Below are positions 25,822 to 35,268 of a DNA stretch of 53,328 bases, piece after piece. A program made the position numbers and the translations under genes. Numbering within the stretch: the stretch's first letter is position 1; the number at the start of each line of letters is the position of its first letter. The notes under the pieces are model-generated. The model was not told the DNA's origin. It made no database searches and worked only from the letters and a program-made list of their open reading frames with translations. The stretch is from the NCBI RefSeq assembly GCF_000508165.1, contig NZ_AYOZ01000013.1, forward strand, positions 1 to 53,328. The letters are read 5' to 3'. The DNA comes from Marinomonas profundimaris (GTDB lineage: Bacteria > Pseudomonadota > Gammaproteobacteria > Pseudomonadales > Marinomonadaceae).

Positions 25822-27084
25822 CTACAGAAAGACGCCATTGACCAAAGAGCAAAGCAACCACATGAAAAGGGCATAATGGGCGCTGTTGGCAACAATGGTT
25901 CTTGTGGGAATGTGATAACGGCTGGTCATCAATAAACCGAGTCCGGTTAAGCCGCTGCTGCCTGCCGAAATGGCCCACGCGCTTAAAAACAAAAAGCCCA
26001 GTTGAGTCGTATCTGGGTTCAATGGCAATAACATGGGACTGGCGATGGCGATGCTCACCACAGGATGAATGCCAATCACCCCAGCCAAAATCATGCAGGC
26101 AAGAACGACTGAAAACAACAGCGCACTAAAAGTGAAATTGTCTAAATTGAAGTATTCCGGATAACTTAGAATGATTGCGCTAATGCCATTTGAAAAAATA
26201 CCTGCGGCCAAAAATAAAGCAAATTGGCTGCCGATTTGGGGAAGTTTGTGGTTTACAAAGTGCGCTAAACTTTTGCGTCTTGAGTCGGTGCGCATTAACA
26301 AAATAGTGGCGCTGGGGGCGAGAATACAAATGAGCACGAGTATGCTGATATCTTGCCAAATGAAATGAAAAAGAATGACCGCTAACGCCAGAAAAAGTGG
26401 AATGAACAAACTTTCACGACGAATGGGGAAACCGTGAAAATCGCCTTTTGTTCGATAATAGGCTTCGGCAGTGGTGAAAATAACCGCAATAAATGCCATC
26501 GCAAGGCCAGGTACAAGTGTTTTTTGCCATTGCAATCCTGGCGCGTAAATCAAGGCGACGCCTGTGGCGACAAAAAATGGTGACCACCACGCCGCGGCGG
26601 CAAAGCTGCGAGTCAGGATCAGTTGTTGAACAGGTGTTAATTTAATGGCGGCTTTCATGCGATCGGCAAACACCATGATCACCGATAAATTAATCACCGC
26701 GCCTAACACCTGAACGCTCAGCGTGGTATTAAAAATGGCGCTCAACCCTTTGGGCAACGGTCGGTTTTTATCGGTCGAACTCGTGAGGTCTAAAAAGGAC
26801 ACCGCAACAAACATCGCCAACATGGGCACGTTCACGGCAAACACCTGTTGCCAAGACATCCAGATTCCTTTTGATCCGGCAAACAGTAGTGTCGCGATTC
26901 CAATGCCCATTAACCAAGACACTTGGCGTTTTGCGCTGGGTGCTAATGTGTGCCACATCGCAATGTTAGCGGCCCATGCTAGTAGCGTTGGTAGCAACAC
27001 AGAAATACTTTGCGTAACGGACAGTAAATAAAAGATCAGCGTGCCAAGTACGAACCAACCAGTACACTTTTTAATGGAATCCAT
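25822..27084 (-). CDS. multi-spanning permease, possible ion-transporter-superfamily member
   Basis: About 420 residues with ten to twelve hydrophobic segments and no large soluble domain. I do not recognise a named family. The C-terminal part (GVIGIHPVVSIAIASPMLLPLNPDTTQLGFLFLSAWAISAGSSGLTGLGLLM) has the helix, Pro-loop, helix layout of the second repeat in DctM/DASS-type ion-transporter proteins, and the length fits DctM. It lies 67 bp downstream of an exported protein and in the same direction as a TRAP-type binding protein, so it may be the membrane partner of that binding protein. ATG 27084 is preferred over TTG 27108. Confidence 0.5.
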   Translation of the reverse strand: MDSIKKCTGWFVLGTLIFYLLSVTQSISVLLPTLLAWAANIAMWHTLAPSAKRQVSWLMGIGIATLLFAGSKGIWMSWQQVFAVNVPMLAMFVAVSFLDLTSSTDKNRPLPKGLSAIFNTTLSVQVLGAVINLSVIMVFADRMKAAIKLTPVQQLILTRSFAAAAWWSPFFVATGVALIYAPGLQWQKTLVPGLAMAFIAVIFTTAEAYYRTKGDFHGFPIRRESLFIPLFLALAVILFHFIWQDISILVLICILAPSATILLMRTDSRRKSLAHFVNHKLPQIGSQFALFLAAGIFSNGISAIILSYPEYFNLDNFTFSALLFSVVLACMILAGVIGIHPVVSIAIASPMLLPLNPDTTQLGFLFLSAWAISAGSSGLTGLGLLMTSRYHIPTRTIVANSAHYALFMWLLCSLVNGVFL

Positions 27085-27151
27085 GGCGCGAGGTGAATCC
27101 TTTCCCAAAGAAGACGATGCTTGTGAGCCGATATACTAAGCCAAATAGCAC

Positions 27152-27856
27152 CTAAAGTAAGTTCTCGCTGAAAAATAAAGTGAGCTTATTCATGGTTTTA
27201 TCAAGGTGTTGTGACGCGGCACTGTCCTCGATATTTTCTGTGCTTGTGGTCACATGAATGGTTTTATTATGTGTTGTATGAGTTGAGAGATAAGGCAGAA
27301 TCGTTGCGGAATAGGTGTTTATGTTTCTGTCGGATATTGGTCGAATCCGCAATACGCCAATCGAGTTGTGATCTTCTCCCAAATATTCACGAATAATACT
27401 GGCCATGGCACGAATGTCTTCCGAGCGATTAATATCAAGGCTTTTCAGTGCTGCCATGTTCTGACTCGATTCGGACGATGTGCTTTTCGTTTGAATGGCT
27501 GTCTTATTCGTCGTTATGATGGTGATGTAGCCGCGTTCTGCGAATCGTCTAGCATACAAAGTTTCTAATGAAAGCGCGTTTTGGTGACTCAGTTGGACAA
27601 TCACAATGGTCGGATAATGCTGCATTTTATCGACGTTTTCTGGTGTAAAAATAGTAGCGGTGACGTCATTTCCCAAGAAACGATAAGTGACGGGGAAGGC
27701 GTGAATTTCGTCATTGATGCTCACCGTTATTTTGTGTTTCGGCGCAAGAGGGTCAGCCGATCGATGGTTCTCTAACAAGTCTGCGCTAACGACATACAGA
27801 CAAACAAACAGAAAGACAAAGAAAAGAGAGATGGAAATAAAGTGTTTCAAAGACAT
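27152..27856 (-). CDS. exported protein of unknown function, degenerate alpha/beta-hydrolase-like
   Basis: 234 residues. A strong N-terminal hydrophobic stretch (ISISLFFVFLFVCLYVVSADL, about 7-27) is a signal peptide or anchor. The mature part shows a beta strand TIVIVQLS, then LYARRFAERGYITIITTNKTA, and later SEDIRAMASIIREYLGEDHNSIGVLRIRP. This order resembles the strands and helices of alpha/beta hydrolases such as dienelactone hydrolase, but the GxSxG nucleophile elbow is absent (GVLRIR instead). If the fold is right, it is catalytically dead or uses other residues. AGGAAA precedes ATG 27856 by about 7 nt. It sits between the TRAP-type binding protein and the permease, probably in one transcript. 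Confidence 0.45.
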   Translation of the reverse strand: MSLKHFISISLFFVFLFVCLYVVSADLLENHRSADPLAPKHKITVSINDEIHAFPVTYRFLGNDVTATIFTPENVDKMQHYPTIVIVQLSHQNALSLETLYARRFAERGYITIITTNKTAIQTKSTSSESSQNMAALKSLDINRSEDIRAMASIIREYLGEDHNSIGVLRIRPISDRNINTYSATILPYLSTHTTHNKTIHVTTSTENIEDSAASQHLDKTMNKLTLFFSENLL

Positions 27857-27965
27857 TTTCTATTTCCTATAGAAAATAAGGACGACGCGTTCGTTGTGAT
27901 AATTCCTGTACAGATCGCCCTATTCATGCTGATTAGCGGAGGAATAGGGCGAGAATTTTGGTCAA

Positions 27966-29021
27966 TTAATCATTGTATTTTTTTAGGATATCACCAACGC
28001 GATCAATGGCATCGATGGCTTTTTCACTGTTGTTTGGTAGCGCTTCTGCCCAACGGCGTTGGTGCGATGCAAAGTCAGACGTGGTGGCCCACGCTTGAAT
28101 TTCAGCGTCGGTTAGCTCTCTTGCAGAGTTGCCTTCCGCTTCGATGGTGCTAACCATGTCTGCATAGCTTTTATCCATCACATCGCCCAATAATCCGTAA
28201 GCGTATTCTGCCGCGCGGTTGAACGCGTGCTGGTCTTTTTTATCAAGCTTTGCCCACACATCGTTATTGATCGCGATAATGTACAAATGGCCTAACCAGA
28301 GTTTTTGAGAAATCAGTGAGTGTTTTGCTGTTTTATGCAAATCAAGGTTATAAGCACTGTCGATATTCACCAAAATACCATCCAAATGACCGTCTGATAA
28401 TGCGTCATAGACTTCTGGGCCCCAGTGCATTCTGACTGGTTCTGCGCCCGCGCTTTTTAGAAAATCTAAATGCCAGAAGCTCGCAGAACGCCATTTCTGA
28501 TCTTGGATTTGCTGTAAATTAGGCAAAGATTTCGTGCCAAAAAAGCTCGCCGGAAAACCCGTTGAAAGGAAAATAGGGCGAATATTATTGTCGTCTAACT
28601 CTTGGTTGAATTCTGGTACTTCATCGTATATTTCACGAAAAAATTTAACTTGTTGGGCGCCAGAAGGGCCAACTGGGAAGCCTTTGAATATTTGATGCAA
28701 TGGCATTTCTTTGGCTTTGTATTCTGGAACGATAACGCTGATGTCTGTTTTCCCAGAACTCAAGGAAGGCAACGCCTCATAAGCGATGGCCAATTCACCA
28801 TCCCAATGGGTTTCAATTTTGAGTCGACCATTGGATTCCCTTTCTACCGCAGGGAAAAAAACGTCATTAAGAAAATGCATTCTCATGCCGTTCAACGGTT
28901 GGTGGTCGCTGTAAGTCAAAACGGTTGGCGCTTTGGATTGAGCGTGTGTCTGCGCTGTGCCAAATAAAACACAACCAACGGTAACAAGTTTGGCGATGGT
29001 CATAATCGAGTGCTTGATCAT
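27966..29021 (-). CDS. TRAP-transporter-type periplasmic substrate-binding protein (DctP family)
   Basis: 351 residues. The signal peptide (MIKHSIMTIAKLVTVGCVLFGTAQTHAQ) would be cut near residue 27. The mature protein has DctP-family hallmarks: LTYSDHQPLNGM at the start, ETHWDGEL, and the conserved Arg segment DQKWRSASFWHLDFLKSAGAEPVRMHWGPEVYDALSDGHLDG, which holds carboxylate ligands in this family. GAGGAAT precedes ATG 29021 by about 6 nt. No DctQ or DctM gene is adjacent; the following genes encode an exported protein and an unusual permease. It therefore either serves a distant TRAP permease or is part of a non-standard importer. Confidence 0.85.
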   Translation of the reverse strand: MIKHSIMTIAKLVTVGCVLFGTAQTHAQSKAPTVLTYSDHQPLNGMRMHFLNDVFFPAVERESNGRLKIETHWDGELAIAYEALPSLSSGKTDISVIVPEYKAKEMPLHQIFKGFPVGPSGAQQVKFFREIYDEVPEFNQELDDNNIRPIFLSTGFPASFFGTKSLPNLQQIQDQKWRSASFWHLDFLKSAGAEPVRMHWGPEVYDALSDGHLDGILVNIDSAYNLDLHKTAKHSLISQKLWLGHLYIIAINNDVWAKLDKKDQHAFNRAAEYAYGLLGDVMDKSYADMVSTIEAEGNSARELTDAEIQAWATTSDFASHQRRWAEALPNNSEKAIDAIDRVGDILKKYND

Positions 29022-29171
29022 GGTAATTCCTCAGGACAGTGATTAAATAAAGTAAGAACAAAAAACATTGTCATTAGGTGGTTAGCGAACGAATTCGCAA
29101 GGCCACCGCGTGCAATATTTAAGATGTACTCACTTTATCAAAGCGATCATGTCACTAAACTGACGTGTACC

Positions 29172-30572
29172 TTACTTTTTTGTCAGAATCGAGTGTTCTG
29201 GTTGAATGGCCAGCGTGAAACCAAAGGTATTGATTCCATTCTGACTGGTAGCAAACACAGAGCCCTGATGCATTAACGCGACGGCTTTCACAATAGAAAG
29301 CCCCAAACCATGGTGAGTTCGGCTGTCGCCTCGGGAAGAGTCAACACGGTAAAACCGTTCAAATAATCGATTGAGGTGAGTGTGTTCGATCGGCGTACCT
29401 TGATTGGAAACTGAAATAGAAACATGATGGCTTTGTTTTTCGATGGCAACCACAACGGTGGATTTGACGGTCGCGTATTGCACACAGTTGCCTAACAAAT
29501 TGGCCAAAGCACGATGAAACAGGCGATGGTCGATACAGGCGACAGCATCGCCTTTTATCTCAACGTGAAGCGCACTTTCTTCTAGTAAGGGTTCCATGTA
29601 ATCGACGGTTTTTAGGGCCTCTTGCTGTAACGACACCTCGGACGTTTGCGTAGCGGCTTCGCCGGCTTGCGCATGAGACAAAAACAACATGTCATTCACA
29701 ATGGTTGTCATGCGTTCCAATTCTTCCAAGTTTGAACCGAGCAATTCTTCTAATTCTTCAATGTCGTGTTGATGGGAAAGGCTCAATTGAGTTTGCCCAA
29801 TAAGATTCGTAAGTGGGGTTCTGAGTTCGTGTGCCACGTCTGCGTTGAAGCTTTCAAGTTGCTGCCATGCGACTTTCTGGCGATCGAGGACGCCATTGAA
29901 TGACGCCGCCAAGGCAAGTAATTCATTCGGTAGATTTGTGGTGTCTAAACGTTGATCGTAATTCCCCGCCTCCAGCTTTTCGGCTTGTGAACTGAGTCGT
30001 TTTACTGGTTTCATGCCCATTCTTGAGATGGCAAAGCCCAGCAAGGCCACCAATAAAATCCCTAAAATACTGATGATAATCAGCGTACGGGTGAACTCAT
30101 TTAAGGTGCCAACATACGCAGTTGAGTCAATGGAAACGGCAAAACGTAAGGCGGTATTTTCGCCATCAAACGACGTAAATGTAGTGTATAAGTAGCGATC
30201 AGACGACAACTCGTTATCGGATGGAATGCGAGTAAAACCGTTGTTAGAAGGAATTTGGCCTAAGTCAGACAAGCTGTTATCGCCCAGTAAAACGGTGGAG
30301 TCTGCATCAAAAATCCAATATTTCACTCGACCGCCTTCGGCTTCGGTGAGTTCCGCGAGTTTTTTGTCTAACCGTTGCCAGGCTTCTGGTGATGCACGGG
30401 AACCAATCCAAGGTTCAATTAAATTGGCGCGGAATATCAACTCATTGTGCATTTGCTTAGTGAGTGAATCGTCCAGTGATGACCGAAGAAATAGTCCGTA
30501 AACGGATAAAATCAACACCGCGCACAAGGCAAACATGACGGATAGTCGGCTGGAAATAGAGGTGGTTTTCAT
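29172..30572 (-). CDS. heavy-metal-type sensor histidine kinase (CusS/CopS-like)
   Basis: 466 residues. TM1 lies around 14-30, followed by a periplasmic sensor domain (to about 165), TM2 around 166-188, HAMP (GMKPVKRLSSQAEKLEAGNYDQRL), HisKA with the phospho-His in FNADVAHELRTPLTNLIGQTQ, and HATPase_c with NLLGNCVQYA, a degenerate G1 box SNQGTPI, and HHGLGLSIV. The overall form is that of the Cus/Cop/Pco sensor family, which responds to periplasmic Cu(I)/Ag(I). ATG 30572 with AAGG 6 nt upstream is preferred over the longer frame from 30626, which would overlap the regulator gene. It lies 19 bp downstream of its response regulator. Confidence 0.9.
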   Translation of the reverse strand: MKTTSISSRLSVMFALCAVLILSVYGLFLRSSLDDSLTKQMHNELIFRANLIEPWIGSRASPEAWQRLDKKLAELTEAEGGRVKYWIFDADSTVLLGDNSLSDLGQIPSNNGFTRIPSDNELSSDRYLYTTFTSFDGENTALRFAVSIDSTAYVGTLNEFTRTLIIISILGILLVALLGFAISRMGMKPVKRLSSQAEKLEAGNYDQRLDTTNLPNELLALAASFNGVLDRQKVAWQQLESFNADVAHELRTPLTNLIGQTQLSLSHQHDIEELEELLGSNLEELERMTTIVNDMLFLSHAQAGEAATQTSEVSLQQEALKTVDYMEPLLEESALHVEIKGDAVACIDHRLFHRALANLLGNCVQYATVKSTVVVAIEKQSHHVSISVSNQGTPIEHTHLNRLFERFYRVDSSRGDSRTHHGLGLSIVKAVALMHQGSVFATSQNGINTFGFTLAIQPEHSILTKK

Positions 30573-30591
30573 AAATACCTTGGGTTCAATG

Positions 30592-31269
30592 CTAGGATCT
30601 TGCTTCAAGAACGTAACCCATACCACGAACCGTATGGATTAATTTTTCAGTGTAAGGCGAGTCGATTTTGGTTCTGAGTCGTTTTATCGCCACTTCGACG
30701 ACGTTTGTATCGCTGTCAAAATTCATGTCCCAGACCTGTTCGGCAATCATCATTTTGGACAAGATTTTGCCCTGATTTCTGGCCAACAAACACAACAGTG
30801 AAAATTCTTTCGCGGTCAGCTCCAAACGGTCTTCGCCGCGTTTAACTTTTCGTGCTAATAGATCGAGATGCAAATCGTCGATGTTCAGATGCGTGACTTC
30901 GGTGCCATCAGTTTGGTTTCTTCTTAATAGCGCCTGAATGCGAGCAACCAGTTCACTTAACGAAAACGGCTTACATAAATAATCATCCGCGCCATGTCGT
31001 AATCCTTTTACGCGTTCTTCAACCGACCCTTTTGCAGACAACATAATCACCGGCGTGTTTTTGCTTACCCGAAGTCGGTCTAAAATACCGTAGCCATCTA
31101 GACTGGGTAGCATGACATCCAGAATAATCGCGTCGTAATCGTATTCCATTGCAAAGTGTAAACCGTCTAAACCATCGGCCGTGACATCGACATTGAAGCC
31201 CAACTCCTTTAATGCACGCTTGACATAAGAGGAGGTTTTTTCTTCATCTTCAATTAAAAGTAATCTCAT
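30592..31269 (-). CDS. heavy-metal-type response regulator (CusR/CopR-like, OmpR family)
   Basis: About 225 residues. The receiver (1-118) starts MRLLLIEDEEKT and has the phospho-acceptor Asp in AIILDVMLPSLDG (residue 51) plus the conserved Lys in DDYLCKPF. The C-terminal winged helix (about 128-222) shows ELTAKEFSLLCLLARNQGKILSKMMIAEQVWDMNFDSDTNVVEVAIKRLRTKID and ends HTVRGMGYVLE, very close to CusR/CopR. ATG 31269 has AGGA 6 nt upstream; ATG 31275 lies almost on that site. It most probably binds the perfect palindrome at 31346-31369 upstream of its own gene and the Cus/Cop genes elsewhere. Confidence 0.92.
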   Translation of the reverse strand: MRLLLIEDEEKTSSYVKRALKELGFNVDVTADGLDGLHFAMEYDYDAIILDVMLPSLDGYGILDRLRVSKNTPVIMLSAKGSVEERVKGLRHGADDYLCKPFSLSELVARIQALLRRNQTDGTEVTHLNIDDLHLDLLARKVKRGEDRLELTAKEFSLLCLLARNQGKILSKMMIAEQVWDMNFDSDTNVVEVAIKRLRTKIDSPYTEKLIHTVRGMGYVLEARS

Positions 31270-31345
31270 GCTCATTCCTATTGGGCCGATTGGTGTCGTC
31301 TTGTTGCATTATTCTAGTGCTTCGACGCGAACTAAGCATGGACAT

Positions 31346-31369
31346 TTTTCTGACAATATTGTCAGAAAA
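31346..31369. promoter_or_regulatory. perfect 24-bp palindrome, CusR/CopR-type box
   Basis: The core TGACAATATTGTCA is flanked by TTTTC on the left and GAAAA on the right, giving a perfect 24-bp dyad. The E. coli CusR box core is TGACAANNTTGTCA, which this matches fully. It lies 77 bp upstream of the regulator start and 147 bp upstream of xylF, so autoregulation of the two-component pair is the likely role. Confidence 0.8.
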
Positions 31370-31515
31370 GAGCGGAAGTGTTTTTTTTGCGAATTTATAA
31401 AAAACGCCACACACAAACAAAAAAAGATAATACCCCTTCTAAGAGCATCGATTTACATTCGACTGACTCCATACAGGAGCTCGTTCACTTAATAAAAATA
31501 ACAAGGAATGACAAG

Positions 31516-32517
31516 ATGAAAAAAATCGTTTCTATGAGTTTACTCGCCACCCTTTGCGCGGCGACTTCACTTCCTGCTTTGGCCGCTGGTGAAAAGATCG
31601 GTTTGTTAATGTCTGACTTGCGTTTAGAGCGCTGGCAGAAAGACCGAGACATATTCACTTCCGCAGCAGAAGCCATGGGCGCAAAAGTCTATACCCAATC
31701 TGCAAATGGTGACGTCACTACTCAAATCTCCCAAATCGAAAACATGATCTCGCGTGGCGTAGATGTGTTGGTTATCGTGCCTGAAAACGGCGAAGTGCTA
31801 GGCAATGTGTTGGCGGAAGCGAAAGCGGAAGGCATCAAAGTCTTGGCGTATGACCGATTGATCAAATTTGCTGACATTGACTTGTATGTGTCTTTTGACA
31901 ACATCCGAGTGGGTGAGATGCAAGCCGAAGCACTATTGAAAAGAAAACCGACAGGGAATTACTTTTTGATGGGCGGTTCGCCAACCGATAACAACGCAAA
32001 AATGTTCCGTCAAGGGCAAATGAACGTGATTCAACCGGCTATTGATGCGAAACAAATTCAGATTGTTGGCGATCAATGGGCAATGGGTTGGTCTGCTGAA
32101 GCGGCATTGAACATTATGGAAAATGGTCTAACCGCCAACGCCAATAAAATCGATGCGGTTGTGGCGTCCAACGATTCCACCGCGGGCGGTGCGATTCAAG
32201 CGTTAGCGGCTCAAGGTTTGAGTGGCAAAGTGGTTATTTCTGGTCAAGACGCGGATCTCGCTGCCATGCGCCGTATTGTTGCTGGTACTCAAACCATGAC
32301 GGTGTACAAACCGATTTCTAAACTGGCAACAGCCAGTGCTGAAATGGCGGTTAAACTGGCTCGTGGGGAAAAAATCCAGGTTACAGGTCACGTTAATAAC
32401 GGCAAGAAAGATGTAGATGCTTTATTGTTAACGCCAATCGCTGTCACTAAAGACAACCTAGATTCCACCGTTATTGCTGACGGTTACCACACACGTAACG
32501 CTGTTTACAATCCTTAG
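31516..32517 (+). CDS. xylF: D-xylose ABC transporter periplasmic binding protein
   Basis: 333 residues. The signal peptide MKKIVSMSLLATLCAATSLPALAA is cut near residue 24. The mature protein (GEKIGLLMSDLRLERWQKDRDIF) is a type I sugar-binding fold with the strands VDVLVIVPENGEVL, KVLAYDRLI and DAVVASNDSTAGGAIQAL characteristic of XylF. It binds D-xylose in the periplasm and presents it to XylGH. The frame is open back to 31378, but AAGGAA at 31503-31508 fixes ATG 31516 with a 7-nt gap and gives a proper signal peptide. It is the first gene of xylFGHB. Confidence 0.95.
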   Translation: MKKIVSMSLLATLCAATSLPALAAGEKIGLLMSDLRLERWQKDRDIFTSAAEAMGAKVYTQSANGDVTTQISQIENMISRGVDVLVIVPENGEVLGNVLAEAKAEGIKVLAYDRLIKFADIDLYVSFDNIRVGEMQAEALLKRKPTGNYFLMGGSPTDNNAKMFRQGQMNVIQPAIDAKQIQIVGDQWAMGWSAEAALNIMENGLTANANKIDAVVASNDSTAGGAIQALAAQGLSGKVVISGQDADLAAMRRIVAGTQTMTVYKPISKLATASAEMAVKLARGEKIQVTGHVNNGKKDVDALLLTPIAVTKDNLDSTVIADGYHTRNAVYNP

Positions 32518-32529
32518 TTCATTCCTATT

Positions 32530-32553
32530 AATGGCACTCGAAAGGGTGCCATT
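32530..32553 (+). terminator. intercistronic hairpin between xylF and xylG
   Basis: AATGGCAC and GTGCCATT form an 8-bp perfect stem over an 8-nt loop, followed by TGCTTTT. Such stems after the binding-protein gene commonly protect the upstream message and reduce readthrough, giving more XylF than XylGH. Role inferred from position. Confidence 0.65.
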
Positions 32554-32575
32554 TGCTTTTCATAAAGGTGTAAAT

Positions 32576-34105
32576 ATGAAGCAACCATTATTGGACATGC
32601 GTGGGATTATAAAAAGTTTCTCCGGTGTCCGTGCATTAAATGGCGTGAGTATCCAGCTTGATCCTGGTGAAGCCTTGTCTATCTGTGGCGAGAATGGTTC
32701 TGGCAAATCCACATTGATGAAGGTACTCAGCGGCGTTTGGCCTTTTGGTTCTTATGAAGGCGAAATCTATTTTGAAGGGAATCTCGTCAAGGCATCTAGC
32801 ATTCGAGATACCGAAGCGCTAGGGATTGTCATTATCCATCAGGAATTGGCACTCGTTAAAGAATTGACCGTCTTAGAAAATATCTTTCTTGGCAACGAAC
32901 TTGGCTCGTTTGCACGACTCAATGACGAAGAAATGCATCGTCGTACTTCGGAACTTTTGGCACGGGTCAAACTGGATGTATTGCCCGATACGCCTATCAG
33001 AGATCTTGGTGTGGGTCAGCAGCAATTGGTCGAGATTGCCAAAGCGTTAAACAAAAACGTGAAGTTATTGATTCTGGATGAACCAACGTCTTCTCTGACC
33101 ACCACAGAAATCGAGATTCTATTGAACATTGTGAGTGAGCTGAAACAACAGGGCATCGCTTGCATTTATATTTCTCATAAATTGGAAGAAGTGCTGGCCT
33201 TATCCAATTGGGTCACAGTGATTCGTGATGGCGACCATATCGACACGCGATCCGCTGAGAATCTGACGCAAAATGACATTATCAGCATGATGGTCGGACG
33301 CGAATTAGACGAGCTTTTCCCACGGGAAGAGCACGACATTGGCGACGTCATACTGAAAGTGAATCACGCGACGGCGAAACAAGCCGGTGCCTCGCGTGCT
33401 CAAGTAGAAGACGTAAGTTTTGAATTACGGCAAGGTGAAATTCTTGGCATCGCAGGGTTGATCGGTTCTGGTCGAACGGAGCTGATGCAATGTTTGTATG
33501 GTTCTTACGATGGTAACTACGAAGCAGAGGTTGAATTGCATGGCGAGTCGTTAGCAATTCGTTCTCAGCGCACAGCGTTAGAAGCCGGTATTGCCATGGT
33601 GCCAGAAGACCGAAAGCGTCACGGCATCGTGCCTATTATGAGCGTTGGACGAAACATCACCCTTTCGGTTTTAAGTCAATATTCGTCATGGTTTGGTGCG
33701 ATCAATGAAGATCAAGAAAGCCAAGACATCGATAATTATATTGCACAACTGAAAGTAAAAACGGCGTCGTCTGAACTGTCTATTAAAAATTTGAGCGGTG
33801 GTAATCAGCAAAAAGCCATCATCGCCAAATGTTTATTAACGCATCCCAAAATTTTGATACTAGACGAGCCGACTCGTGGCATTGATGTGGGCGCCAAATA
33901 CGAAATTTATAAACTGATGTTTGCGCTCGTCAAACAAGGTATGTCGATCATCATGGTGTCGTCTGAATTGTCCGAAGTCATAGGGATCAGTGACCGAGTA
34001 TTGGTGATGCACGAAGGACGACTAAAAGGTCAATTTGACCATCAAGGTTTGACTCAAGAAATGATAATGAATTGCGCGATCAAAGAGGATACAGCGAATG
34101 TTTAA
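32576..34105 (+). CDS. xylG: D-xylose ABC transporter ATPase (two ATP-binding domains)
   Basis: 509 residues with two tandem ABC domains, as in sugar importers of the CUT2 class. The N-terminal domain has Walker A GENGSGKS, signature [15 protein letters not shown] and Walker [12 protein letters not shown]. The C-terminal domain has a degenerate Walker A (GLIGSGRTE), the signature [15 protein letters not shown] and [14 protein letters not shown]. It energises uptake of xylose through XylH. The frame is open upstream to 32474, but ATG 32576, with AAAGGTG 5 nt before it, gives the expected XylG N-terminus [11 protein letters not shown]. It overlaps xylH by 8 nt. Confidence 0.95.
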   Translation: MKQPLLDMRGIIKSFSGVRALNGVSIQLDPGEALSICGENGSGKSTLMKVLSGVWPFGSYEGEIYFEGNLVKASSIRDTEALGIVIIHQELALVKELTVLENIFLGNELGSFARLNDEEMHRRTSELLARVKLDVLPDTPIRDLGVGQQQLVEIAKALNKNVKLLILDEPTSSLTTTEIEILLNIVSELKQQGIACIYISHKLEEVLALSNWVTVIRDGDHIDTRSAENLTQNDIISMMVGRELDELFPREEHDIGDVILKVNHATAKQAGASRAQVEDVSFELRQGEILGIAGLIGSGRTELMQCLYGSYDGNYEAEVELHGESLAIRSQRTALEAGIAMVPEDRKRHGIVPIMSVGRNITLSVLSQYSSWFGAINEDQESQDIDNYIAQLKVKTASSELSIKNLSGGNQQKAIIAKCLLTHPKILILDEPTRGIDVGAKYEIYKLMFALVKQGMSIIMVSSELSEVIGISDRVLVMHEGRLKGQFDHQGLTQEMIMNCAIKEDTANV

Positions 34106-35228
34106 AACAATAAAAACCAGTCAATTACAACTGTTTGCCATGTTGGCGGCCATGTTGTTGATCGTCGTCTTCTTTTCATTTGCGACGGACGGTGCCTTTG
34201 TGTCACCGCGAAATATTTCTAACTTAATACGTCAAACGGCCATTGTGGGTGTGTTGGCAATTGGTATGGTGTTCGTGATTATCAGCGCCGAAATCGATTT
34301 GTCCGTAGGTTCCATGATGGGCTTATTGGGGGGCATTGCGGCGATTTTGGATGTTTGGTTTCACTTTCCAATTCTATTAACCGTCTTAATCACCGTGGTG
34401 TCTGGCTTAGTCTTGGGCTTGTTTAATGGCTGGTGGGTTGCGTATCAAAAAGTGCCATCGTTTATTGTGACCTTGGCCGGAATGTTGGCGTTTCGTGGCA
34501 TCTTAGTGGGTTTAACCGATGGTGCGACCGTCGCACCAACGTCCAGTTCACTTGCCATTGTTGGGCAAAGTTACATACCTTCCGGTTGGGGCATTAGTGT
34601 CGTGGCGTTATTGTGCCTTGGTCTGGTAGCGCGTGTTTATACTCGTCGTCAAGCAAGACAAAAGCACGGTGTGGAAAATCAATCGGCGAAATTTGAATAC
34701 GCCAAAGCCACGATTGCGGTGTCTGTGTTGATGGGCTTGTTGTTCATCTTGGAAAGCTATCGTGGTATTCCAACGCCAATTTTAATCATGGGCGGGCTAA
34801 TTCTTATCGCCACTTACGTGGCAAAACGCACCTCATTTGGTCGTCGAGTGTACGCGATTGGTGGCAACATCGAGGCGACTCGCATGTCTGGCGTCAACGT
34901 TGAGCGTACCAAGATGTTGGTGTTTGGTTTTAACGGCATGATGGTGGCGGTCGCCGCTTTGATTCTAACCTCTCGTCTTGGCGCGGGTTCGCCAGCAGCT
35001 GGTAACATGGCTGAGTTGGATGCAATCGCCGCCTGTGTGATCGGCGGAACCAGTTTAGCTGGCGGTGTCGGTGCGGTATTCGGTGCCATTATGGGCGCAC
35101 TGATCATGGCGAGTTTGGACAATGGTATGAGTATGTTGGACGTGCCGACGTTTTGGCAATTGATCGTCAAAGGCATGATTTTATTGCTCGCGGTTTGGTT
35201 GGACGTTAAGACCAAAAAAGCGCAGTAA
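34098..35228 (+). CDS. xylH: D-xylose ABC transporter permease
   Basis: 376 residues with about ten membrane helices, a CUT2-family permease. Recognisable segments are [46 protein letters not shown], and the C-terminal [30 protein letters not shown]. It is longer than ribose permeases because of an extra central region (about 180-235), a feature of XylH. The start codon lies inside the last codons of xylG (8-nt overlap), so the two are translationally coupled. Confidence 0.94.
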   Translation: MFKTIKTSQLQLFAMLAAMLLIVVFFSFATDGAFVSPRNISNLIRQTAIVGVLAIGMVFVIISAEIDLSVGSMMGLLGGIAAILDVWFHFPILLTVLITVVSGLVLGLFNGWWVAYQKVPSFIVTLAGMLAFRGILVGLTDGATVAPTSSSLAIVGQSYIPSGWGISVVALLCLGLVARVYTRRQARQKHGVENQSAKFEYAKATIAVSVLMGLLFILESYRGIPTPILIMGGLILIATYVAKRTSFGRRVYAIGGNIEATRMSGVNVERTKMLVFGFNGMMVAVAALILTSRLGAGSPAAGNMAELDAIAACVIGGTSLAGGVGAVFGAIMGALIMASLDNGMSMLDVPTFWQLIVKGMILLLAVWLDVKTKKAQ

Positions 35229-35268
35229 GACGGTCTTTCATCATAGCGAATTTATGGATAGGTAATGT

